The notes under the pieces were generated by a model, which was not told where the DNA came from, searched no databases, and saw only the letters and a program-made list of their open reading frames with translations. A stretch of 64,000 nucleotides of DNA from Nocardioides jensenii JCM 1364 = NBRC 14755 (GTDB lineage Bacteria > Actinomycetota > Actinomycetes > Propionibacteriales > Nocardioidaceae), in the NCBI RefSeq assembly GCF_001552535.1, contig NZ_BCRJ01000028.1, positions 37,291 through 101,290 on the forward strand, written 5' to 3'. Position 1 is the first letter of the stretch. Each line of letters begins with the position of its first letter. A program made the translations under genes and the position numbers. Of this stretch, positions 33,081-40,233 are shown piece after piece.

Positions 33081-33566
33081 TCAGGCGTGCGGCCTGCTGC
33101 CGCCCACCCAGCGAGGAACGATGACCAGGACCGAGACCACGAGTGTGGCCATCGCGATCCCCACGATGATGGAGGCCCGGCGATCGAGAACCACGTCGAA
33201 GACGAAGACCGCGGTCCCGGTGACCAGGCAGCCGATGAGCACCATCACGATCTGGGCCAACCAGTGGCCACCCATCACCAGCCGCTGCTTGCGTTGCCAC
33301 TGGAACAGTCGCCGGTGCAGCGCAATGGGTGCCAACATCATCGTCGTGCACGAGGCTGCCAGAACAACCAGAGCCAAGTAGAGGACACGTTGCGGGCCAT
33401 CGAGGTCGGCGAAGCGTTGCTGGAAGGGGAGGGTCAACAAGAACCCGCCCAAGATCTGTACGCCGGTCTGGAGCACCCGGAACTCCTGCAGCAGTTCGTT
33501 CCAGTTCCGGTCCGCCCGTTCCTCGACGGTCTCTTCGCGGCCGCTCCGCTCAGGCGTGGGCGTCAC
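33081..33566 (-). CDS. DUF6328-type four-helix membrane protein
   Basis: The 161-aa protein has a charged N-terminal segment (EERADRNWNELLQEFRVLQTG) leading into four predicted membrane helices at about 38-50, 62-84, 100-122 and 128-150. The conserved LQEFRVLQTGVQILGGFLLT motif with FQQRF is the hallmark of this actinobacterial membrane family of unknown function. It is monocistronic and divergent from the DJ-1-like gene over a 234-bp intergenic region. Confidence 0.8.
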   Translation of the reverse strand: MTPTPERSGREETVEERADRNWNELLQEFRVLQTGVQILGGFLLTLPFQQRFADLDGPQRVLYLALVVLAASCTTMMLAPIALHRRLFQWQRKQRLVMGGHWLAQIVMVLIGCLVTGTAVFVFDVVLDRRASIIVGIAMATLVVSVLVIVPRWVGGSRPHA

Positions 33567-33800
33567 GGACGGCGCCGGCCTCGGTCGTGGCCGCCTCCGT
33601 CTTCAGCTCCCCACCCTGGTCCTGCCGGTGGGCCTGAACGAACCAGTGGAAGAGCTCGAGTTGCTCGACCTGCCCGGTGAGCGCGCGGTGTGGACATGGC
33701 GACGTGGTACCCGCATGCGATTGATTCATGCGGCCGGCGGCTGCCGCTCGCAGTCTGGGGTACCGGTCCCGCCCAAACCTCGACGGAAGGACTGCACAGC

Positions 33801-34346
33801 ATGACCACTGAACAGGCCACGAAGCAGATCGCCGTGCTCGTCGCCGCGGAGGGGATCGAACAGGTCGAACTGACCGGCCCGTGGGACGCACTCGTGGCAG
33901 CGGGGTGGCAGCCCCGGCTGCTGTCTCCGGAGGCGGGGAGTGTGCAGGCCTTCCACCATCTCGACCCGGCGGACACCTTCCACGTGGACAGCACCGTGGG
34001 CGACGCCGACCCCGACGCGTACGCCGCCGCCATGCTGCCGGGGGGAGTGGCCAACGGCGACCAACTCCGCACGGACGAGGACGCTGTCGAGTTCGTGCGC
34101 TCGTTCCTCGAGGCGGACAAGCCGGTCGCCGCGATCTGTCACGCCATCTGGACGCTCGTCGAGACAGGTGAGCTGACGGGCAGGAGGCTCACCTCGTGGC
34201 CGAGCCTGCAGACTGATGTGCGCAACGCCGGCGGCGAGTGGGTCGACGAGGAGGTCGTTGTTGACCGGAATCTCGTGACCAGCCGCAAGCCGGACGACAT
34301 CCCGGCCTTCAACCAGGCCCTGCTCGAGCAGCTCGGGGCGGTCTGA
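33801..34346 (+). CDS. DJ-1/PfpI-family type 1 glutamine amidotransferase-like protein
   Basis: The 181-aa protein has the DJ-1/PfpI fold with the nucleophile elbow AAICHAIWTL (Cys, then His) and the Glu-containing AAEGIEQVEL and MLPGGVANGD segments. Family members are proteases, deglycases or chaperones for glycated proteins (YhbO/YraA type). The start at ATG 33801 follows GGAAGGA. Its stop shares the last base with the start of the LLM oxidoreductase gene, so the two form an operon. Confidence 0.88.
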   Translation: MTTEQATKQIAVLVAAEGIEQVELTGPWDALVAAGWQPRLLSPEAGSVQAFHHLDPADTFHVDSTVGDADPDAYAAAMLPGGVANGDQLRTDEDAVEFVRSFLEADKPVAAICHAIWTLVETGELTGRRLTSWPSLQTDVRNAGGEWVDEEVVVDRNLVTSRKPDDIPAFNQALLEQLGAV

Positions 34347-35353
34347 TGGGACCGCGCTTCGGCTACTTCCTGTCCTGTGAGGAGTTCGGGCCCGAGGATC
34401 TGGTCGCGCAGGCGGTCAAGGCCGAGGCGGCCGGATTCGATTGCTTGTGGATCAGCGACCACTTCCATCCGTGGAACGACGAACAGGGACAGAGCCCGTT
34501 CGTCTGGTCCGTGATCGGGGCCCTGTCACAGGCATGCTCTCTGCCGGTCACCACGGCGGTGACCTGCCCGACCGTTCGGATGAATCCGGCGATCGTGGCG
34601 CAGGCAGCGGCCACCTGTGCGGTGATGCTGGATGGCCGCTTCACCCTCGGCGTCGGCACGGGCGAGGCGCTCAATGAACACATCCTGGGGGACGCCTGGC
34701 CCACGGTCGACATTCGTCTGGAGATGCTGGAGGAGGCAGTGGCCCTGATCCGCCGGCTGTGGACCGGCGAGTTCGTCAGCCACCGCGGGAGCCATTATCG
34801 GGTGGACACGGCGCGCATCTACACCCTCCCCGACGAGCCACCACCGATCTTCATGTCGGGATTCGGCCCGCAGGCCGTCGACGTGGCCGCACGCATCGCG
34901 GACGGCTACATCACGACGTCACCCGACACCGCGATGCTCGAGCGGTTCCGGGACAGGTCGGGCGGCAAGCCCGCTCAGGCCGGCACCAAGGTTGCATGGG
35001 CCCCGACAGCGGCGGAGGGACTGGAGATCGCCCACCGCGTGTGGGGCACCAGCGGCCTCCCCGGAGAGCTGGCCCAGGTGCTGCCGTCACCGCGCCACTT
35101 CGAACAGGCTGCGGAGCTGGTCACCCTCGAGCAGACCCGTGACAAGGTCACCTGTGGCTCGGACCCCGTCGAGCACGTGACCGCGCTGGCGCCGTACGTC
35201 GACGCCGGCTTCGAGGAGGTGTACGTCGCCAACATGGGCCCGCACTGGGCGGACATGATCGACATGTTCGGGGCCGAGGTGCTCCCCAGGTTGCGGGACC
35301 TCGGGCAGCCCGGGGCGGTCAGCGGGCGGGCAGCAGGGTCGAAGAATGCGTGA
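34346..35353 (+). CDS. F420-dependent LLM-class oxidoreductase
   Basis: The 335-aa luciferase-like TIM-barrel protein of the F420-dependent glucose-6-phosphate dehydrogenase-like subgroup has FGYFLSCEEFGPEDL at the N-terminus, CLWISDHFHPWND, and GRFTLGVGTGEALNEHILG, the coenzyme F420-binding pattern. The substrate is unknown. It is translationally linked to the preceding DJ-1-like gene. The IS481 element begins 69 bp downstream of its stop. Confidence 0.88.
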   Translation: MGPRFGYFLSCEEFGPEDLVAQAVKAEAAGFDCLWISDHFHPWNDEQGQSPFVWSVIGALSQACSLPVTTAVTCPTVRMNPAIVAQAAATCAVMLDGRFTLGVGTGEALNEHILGDAWPTVDIRLEMLEEAVALIRRLWTGEFVSHRGSHYRVDTARIYTLPDEPPPIFMSGFGPQAVDVAARIADGYITTSPDTAMLERFRDRSGGKPAQAGTKVAWAPTAAEGLEIAHRVWGTSGLPGELAQVLPSPRHFEQAAELVTLEQTRDKVTCGSDPVEHVTALAPYVDAGFEEVYVANMGPHWADMIDMFGAEVLPRLRDLGQPGAVSGRAAGSKNA

Positions 35354-35416
35354 CGAGCCGCGCACCGTCGAGGTCTGCCGAGCGGCGCTCCAGGAGGCGA
35401 CCCGGCCGGGGACCGC

Positions 35417-36427
35417 CTAGGTGTGATGCCCAGCCAGGTTGTTCAATCTGGTGATGGGTGCGGCCTTCCCGATTGCTGAGTGGGGCCGATGGTGGTTGTA
35501 CTGGTGGATCCATGATGGCAGGGCAGCGAGCCGGGCGTTCTCGGAGCTGTAGAACTTCTTGAATGCCCAGCCCTCGGCCAAGGTGCGGTGGAACCGTTCG
35601 ATCTTGCCGTTGGTCTGTGGCCGGTAGGGCCTCGTCTTCTTCGGGGTGATGCCGAGTTCGGCGCAGGTGTTGCGCCACAGGTGTGACTTGTAGCAGCTGC
35701 CGTTGTCGGAGAGGACCCGCTTGACGACGACGTCACGCTCGGCGAACCAAGCAACCGCGTTCTTGAGGACCGCGGCCGCCGTTTCCTTCTTCTCGTCGTC
35801 GTGGGCCTCGACGTAGGCCACGCGGGAATGATCATCGATCACGGTGTGCAGGTAGCAGGTCCCGATCAGAGGCTGGTAGTGCTTGTTCTTGGGCCCACCG
35901 GTGCGTGCCGCGGTCGTGGAGCGGTTCTTGTCGCCTTGTTGCCTGCCGAGGTAGCGCCAACCTCCGCCGTCGGGGATCCGTCCGAGTTTCTTGACGTCGA
36001 CGTGGATCATGTCGCCGGGCTTCTCGTGTTCGTAGCGGCGGATCGGTTCCCCAGTCGCGCGGTCGATGTGGGTGAGTCGGTTGAGCCGGCAGCGGACCAG
36101 GACCGCGTGCACGGTCGAGGAAGCCATGCCGAGCCGGTCGGCGATCTCGACCGGCCCAAGCCGCTGCTTCCAGCGCAGGTGCACGATTTTGCGTACCAAG
36201 GGCTGCGGGGTCCGGTTGGGCTGGTGGTGTGGGGCCGAGGACCGGTCGAGCATTCCGTCCGGGCCTTCGTCGCGGTAGCGGTCAGCCCACTTCTTTGCGG
36301 TCCGCCACGACACGTCGTAACGCTCAGCAGCACGGGCTGGTGGCCAGCCATGGTCGACGACCAAACGTGCTAGGCGGAGACGGGCGCGTGGTGTCAGGGC
36401 AGCGTTGGTGTGGGTAGCGTGGGACAC
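35417..36427 (-). CDS. IS481-family transposase
   Basis: The 336-aa DDE transposase has an N-terminal helix-turn-helix pair (WPPARAAERYDVSWRTAKKW, and GPVEIADRLGMASSTVHAVL) and the catalytic triad in MIHVDVKKLG (first D), VIDDHSRVAYVE with LSDNGSCYKS (second D) and TNGKIERFHRTL (E). It looks full length and active. The TAG stop (35417-35419) lies outside the inverted repeat, in the CTAG of the target. The GTG start is preceded by AGGAGG, which sits inside an inverted repeat. Confidence 0.93.
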   Translation of the reverse strand: MSHATHTNAALTPRARLRLARLVVDHGWPPARAAERYDVSWRTAKKWADRYRDEGPDGMLDRSSAPHHQPNRTPQPLVRKIVHLRWKQRLGPVEIADRLGMASSTVHAVLVRCRLNRLTHIDRATGEPIRRYEHEKPGDMIHVDVKKLGRIPDGGGWRYLGRQQGDKNRSTTAARTGGPKNKHYQPLIGTCYLHTVIDDHSRVAYVEAHDDEKKETAAAVLKNAVAWFAERDVVVKRVLSDNGSCYKSHLWRNTCAELGITPKKTRPYRPQTNGKIERFHRTLAEGWAFKKFYSSENARLAALPSWIHQYNHHRPHSAIGKAAPITRLNNLAGHHT

Positions 36428-36549
36428 GAAGACCTCCTGATGCGTGAGCGGTTCCTAGACAGCTCCACTCCACATCGGGAGGTCTTCACCCGTCTACGAC
36501 ATCAGATCGTGTCGTCACAACTTCTCGACCAACCTGACTGGGCATCACA
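35422..36549 (-). mobile_element. IS481-family insertion sequence, intact
   Basis: The 1128-bp element is bounded by terminal inverted repeats: left TGTGATGCCCAGCCAGGTTG (35422) and, on the opposite strand from 36549, TGTGATGCCCAGTCAGGTTG, 19 of 20 identical. TGTGA ends and the transposase class fit IS481. The left flank is CTAG, the known preferred target core of this family, but the right flank (GGGCTG) has no matching duplication. The transposase reads leftward. Confidence 0.9.
36428..36487 (-). promoter_or_regulatory. Hairpin sequestering the transposase ribosome-binding site
   Basis: In the transposase leader, GAAGACCTCC (36487-36478, minus strand) is perfectly complementary to GGAGGTCTTC (36437-36428), which contains the Shine-Dalgarno sequence directly before the GTG. 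Transcripts entering from outside the element would hide the site, a known way of limiting transposition. Confidence 0.6.
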
Positions 36550-36937
36550 GGGCTGCCGTCCACGGACGTGGTTCCAGCACGCGGTCGTCGTACACGATCG
36601 GAAGGTGGCCGAAGGTCAGGTGCCGAGTCGGCGGTGGGTGTGGGGAGGTGCGCATGCGATGCGCGGTACCCACCTTGTCGTCGGACCTGCCGGGCCGGCT
36701 GGCGGATCGCCCTCACCCGGTATGAGCGGGTGCGGTCGGGGTACAGGCATGTGGCGTCGAAGTCGCTGCGCCAGTGCGAATCGGCTTCGACGTCCAGGCA
36801 ACACCACGGGTCGTAGACCTTCCCGGCAGCGCCTGCGCGCGACGCTGTCGAGCAAGTCTCGACCCGCTCCCTGATCGCGGAGCCCTCCCGTACGCCGTGT
36901 GAGGGCTCCGCGGTCCATGTCATGAGGACGGGGTTCC
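36550..36937. other. Gene-free stretch with a 12-bp hairpin
   Basis: No recognisable gene is present. A perfect 12-bp inverted repeat, CGCGGAGCCCTC (36876-36887) and GAGGGCTCCGCG (36901-36912), looks like the terminator of a gene now lost. The stretch lies between the IS end and the topoisomerase stump. Confidence 0.5.
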
Positions 36938-37120
36938 ATGGTCCGGCTTCGGCGGGTGACATCACACGAGCCCGGCTGGACCCGGGGTCGCGCGTCGTGG
37001 TTCCGTCCACCTCGATGCGGAAGGGGAACGGCTTCCCGAGGCCGACGTGCGGAGGATCCGAGAGCTCGCCGTCCCGCCGGCCTGGCAGGACGTGTGGATC
37101 CACGGTGTTGGCTGCGACGG
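36938..37120 (+). pseudogene. DNA topoisomerase IB, N-terminal stump with frameshift
   Basis: ATG 36938 begins MVRLRRVTSHEPGWTR. After a frame change near 36985 the sequence continues ARRGSVHLDAEGERLPEADV and then RRIRELAVPPAWQDVWI, the signature of the N-terminal domain of bacterial (poxvirus-like) topoisomerase IB. A stop follows within about 15 codons; the catalytic Tyr domain is absent. Confidence 0.75.
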
Positions 37121-37423
37121 CCCTCGCCGAGAGTGACGAGTCCGGCGCGACCCGTCCTGGATCCACGTGCCACAGCTGGCAGTGGCCGCCACTTCGTCCC
37201 TGACCCGCACGCCGAGTCCCGGGCCGGCATACCGAGCACGGCGGTGGGTACCTACCTGCATGGCAAACCTCACGTGTCTCGTCCCGGAGCCCCTTGCTGC
37301 CAACGCCTCTCACCTCGCCGGGCTGTTGGCCGTGACGCCGTACCAAGCACCGGTTTGACCGTCGACGCATTGTCGGGATGGGGAGGAGGACGCATGCAGG
37401 GCACACCGACGTACGTCGTGGGC
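37121..37423. other. Gene-free stretch
   Basis: No frame gives recognisable protein, and the topoisomerase IB sequence does not resume. It ends at the stop codon of the leftward glutamine amidotransferase gene. Confidence 0.5.
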
Positions 37424-38239
37424 TCAGTGATCGTCGACGTCCAGGATGGCGATCGGGTCCAACCGGGTGATCTCGCGGGTGGCGAGGTCGACCATGACCG
37501 CCGTGTCCGCCGGGACCGGGGTCCAACCCGGCTGGTCCAGGCCGCTGGAGACGATCTCGAGCCCACTGACGTGCTCGCGGTAGTCCATCGCGAAGTACTC
37601 CGTGGTGTGACGTGGAGGAATCTCACCCTCGTCGTCGAACAGCTCACGCAGCGCCCGCAAGGGGGAGTCGGCGCGCGAGTTGATGTGGATCGCGAACATG
37701 TGGGTCGGGGTGAGCATCAGGGCGTTGAGACTGCACCGGGGGAACTTCTTGATCAGCGTGGACAGTGCCGTGGTCACGCCCACGGCCTCGTCACCGTGCT
37801 CCTCGACGCACTGGTGGACGAAGCGGAAGTAGCGTTCGCTGTCGGTGTCGCCGCGCAGCATCGATCGGGTCTCGGGAGTCAACAGGGCCTCGAGGTCGGC
37901 GATCGGGAAGATGTGCCCGTTGTGCGCGAAGGCTGCGTCGTGGGCGAAGAACGGATGCGTGTTCTCGGGTCGTACGTCGAGACCGCCCGATGCCCAGCGC
38001 AGGTGCACCAGCCCTGCCGAGGAGAGCGACTCACGCACCAGCAGGCCGTAGGTTTCGTCGATGTCTGCCGAGCGCGGCGAGCTGGATGTGCGGGTGGTGC
38101 CGTCCTGCGCGTGCCAGGCCATGCCCCAGCCGTCGGAGTGCACCGAGGTCAACGACGTGAAGGCGGCCAGGCCGTCCTCGCCGAGCAGATCGGCCACGGA
38201 GCGTGGGGACTGGGTGACATATCCGAAGAGGCGGCACAT
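37424..38239 (-). CDS. Class II glutamine amidotransferase (EgtC/YafJ-like)
   Basis: The 271-aa Ntn-hydrolase starts MCRLFGYV, exposing Cys2 as the nucleophile after Met removal, which fixes the start at 38239. GLVHLRWASGG and AFAHNGHIF form the glutamine-binding and oxyanion motifs. Relatives include YafJ and the ergothioneine enzyme EgtC, which hydrolyses gamma-glutamyl bonds. It is divergent, 86 bp from a glutamate-cysteine-ligase-like gene, so a gamma-glutamyl metabolite is a reasonable substrate. The rest of an egt cluster is not present in the window. Confidence 0.85.
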   Translation of the reverse strand: MCRLFGYVTQSPRSVADLLGEDGLAAFTSLTSVHSDGWGMAWHAQDGTTRTSSSPRSADIDETYGLLVRESLSSAGLVHLRWASGGLDVRPENTHPFFAHDAAFAHNGHIFPIADLEALLTPETRSMLRGDTDSERYFRFVHQCVEEHGDEAVGVTTALSTLIKKFPRCSLNALMLTPTHMFAIHINSRADSPLRALRELFDDEGEIPPRHTTEYFAMDYREHVSGLEIVSSGLDQPGWTPVPADTAVMVDLATREITRLDPIAILDVDDH

Positions 38240-38325
38240 CTGGAGAGGATCCTTCCGGCGCGGGTGTGTCCCGAGCAACCGAGCCCGCCGGCGGACCGAC
38301 CGAGCTGCGGCAGTTGGGAGACGCT

Positions 38326-39465
38326 GTGAACGAGCTTTCTGAGACCGGTACCCCGCTCGAGTTCAGGACAGTCGGGGTCGAGGAGGAGCTCCTGCTGGTG
38401 GACGCCGAGACCGGGGCACCCCGGTCGGTGGCCAGCCACGTGCTGCGGGTGGCCCACCAGCGCGGTGATACCGAGGCCGATGCGGACGATGTCGGGGGAT
38501 CGGTCGGGCCGGAGCTCCAGGAACAGCAGGTCGAGACGGACACTCCTCCCGAGGAGGACCTCGGCCTGCTCGAGATCGAGATCGGCCGGTGGCGGGAGAA
38601 GGCGCGCGCGGCCGCCGCCGAGACGGGAACCCTCGTGCTGGCCAGCGGAACCACGCCGCTGCCGGTGCGGCCACGGACGTTCGACGACGAGCGCTACTCA
38701 GAGATGACCGAACGGTTCGGGTTGACCGCCAGCGAACAGCTCACCTGCGGCTGTCACGTGCATGTGTCGGTGACCTCGGACGACGAGGCGATCGGCGCCC
38801 TGGACCGGATCCGGGTGTGGCTACCGGTGCTGCTGGCGATCAGTGCCAACTCGCCGTTCTGGCAGGGGACCGACTCCGGCTACGAGAGTTACCGCTCGCA
38901 GGCGCTGACTCGCTGGCCCACGAACGGGCCGACGCACGTCTTCGGCAGCGGGCGGGCCTACACCGAGCACCTGCGACAGCTCACGGACACGGGAGTGCCG
39001 CTCGACGAGGGGATGGCCTACTTCGACGCGCGGCCCTCGCGCAGGTACCCCACCCTCGAGATCCGCGTCGCCGACGTGTGCCTGGACCCGAGGGACGCCG
39101 TCCTCGTCGCTGCGCTGGCACGGGCGCTGGTCTCCACGGGTGCCTCGGAGTGGCGACGGGGTGTGGAGCCGGATCCCGCCTCCGTCGCGGTGCTGCGGCT
39201 GGCGATGTGGCAGGCGGGCAAGCACGGCACCTCCGGTGATCTCCTCGACCCGGTCACCCACCGGCCGCGCGCGGCACACGAGGTCGTGGACTCCCTGGTC
39301 GCCCATGTGGCGACCGCGCTGGGGCCTCCCGGGGACCTGGATCGTGTCGAAGAGGGGGTGCGCCGCCTGTTCTCGCGTGGGACGGGGGCGGCCAGACAAC
39401 GCAAGATCCTGGCCGAGGAAGGACGGCTCGACCGAGCGGTCCTGCGTCTGGCGCACCTGACGTGA
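38326..39465 (+). CDS. Glutamate-cysteine ligase family 2 (YbdK-like carboxylate-amine ligase)
   Basis: The 379-aa protein shows the GCS2 signature: RTVGVEEELLLVD near the N-terminus, then TCGCHVHVSV, NSPFWQGTDSGYESYRSQ and RYPTLEIRVADVC. Members ligate glutamate to an amine (weak gamma-glutamylcysteine activity in YbdK). GTG 38326, preceded by GGGAG at 5 nt, is chosen; an in-frame GTG at 38266 would add 20 residues. The divergent amidotransferase may act on its product or a related gamma-glutamyl compound. Confidence 0.88.
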   Translation: MNELSETGTPLEFRTVGVEEELLLVDAETGAPRSVASHVLRVAHQRGDTEADADDVGGSVGPELQEQQVETDTPPEEDLGLLEIEIGRWREKARAAAAETGTLVLASGTTPLPVRPRTFDDERYSEMTERFGLTASEQLTCGCHVHVSVTSDDEAIGALDRIRVWLPVLLAISANSPFWQGTDSGYESYRSQALTRWPTNGPTHVFGSGRAYTEHLRQLTDTGVPLDEGMAYFDARPSRRYPTLEIRVADVCLDPRDAVLVAALARALVSTGASEWRRGVEPDPASVAVLRLAMWQAGKHGTSGDLLDPVTHRPRAAHEVVDSLVAHVATALGPPGDLDRVEEGVRRLFSRGTGAARQRKILAEEGRLDRAVLRLAHLT

Positions 39466-39530
39466 ATGGGCGCTGCCGATGCTGCCGTGGTTGACGACGA
39501 GCACGTGAAGCCGTGCGGGGAAGGTTGCGA

Positions 39531-40127
39531 ATGACTGAGGACAAGCTCCGCGACTACGAGCGCAAGCGAGACACGGACTCGTCCGGCGAGCCCTCCGCCG
39601 GCGGCAGGAAGACGTCGCGGGGCACGCGCACGTCCTTCGTGGTGCAGCGCCACGACGCGAGCTCCCTGCACTTCGACCTCCGTCTCGAGATCGATGGCGT
39701 CCTGGTCTCGTGGGCGGTGCCCAAGGGGCCCTCTCTCAATCCGTCCGACAAGCGACTGGCCCACCGCACCGAGGACCATCCGCTCGACTACGTCGACTTC
39801 GAGGGTCGCATCGGCGAGGGGTACGGCGCGGGCACCGTCGTGGTGTGGGACACCGGAACCTTCGACAACCTCACCGAGGAGGACGGCGAGGAGGTGGCGC
39901 TCGCCCAGGCGTTGGACCACGGCCACCTGAAAGTGGAGCTGCACGGCGAGAAGCTCTCCGGTGGCTTCGCCCTGACCCACACCCGGATGGGCGGCGACGA
40001 GGCCAACTGGTTGCTGGTCAAGGTCGACGACGATGGCGCCGACCGTCGCCGGCGACCGACGTCGACGCAGAACGAGTCGGTGCTCAGCGGTCACATCAAC
40101 GAGGACTTCGAGGGTGACGAGGGTTAG
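39531..40127 (+). CDS. Stand-alone DNA ligase D 3'-phosphoesterase domain protein
   Basis: The 198-aa protein consists of the LigD PE domain only: FVVQRHDASSLHFDLRLEID (with the catalytic His and metal ligands), VLVSWAVPKGPSLNPSDKR, and EGYGAGTVVVWDTG. In full LigD this domain removes 3' phosphates and ribonucleotides from ends during non-homologous end joining. No ligase, polymerase or ku gene is nearby. The N-terminal 30 residues are charged and disordered. Confidence 0.9.
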   Translation: MTEDKLRDYERKRDTDSSGEPSAGGRKTSRGTRTSFVVQRHDASSLHFDLRLEIDGVLVSWAVPKGPSLNPSDKRLAHRTEDHPLDYVDFEGRIGEGYGAGTVVVWDTGTFDNLTEEDGEEVALAQALDHGHLKVELHGEKLSGGFALTHTRMGGDEANWLLVKVDDDGADRRRRPTSTQNESVLSGHINEDFEGDEG

Positions 40128-40233
40128 CCCATCCGGTCGAGCCGTTCGCCGGCGTGGCCGAGCGTCTGAGGACTCACTCGCACGTCAGTCCACGCGTCAT
40201 CGTGGAGTTCGAGCGTGGTGGCCGGGAGAGCCG

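Noticed and set aside
36462..36549. Ending the IS at TGTCTAGG (near 36461)
   Set aside because: The sequence at 36549 matches the left end over 19 of 20 positions, whereas the inner candidate has no partner at the left end.
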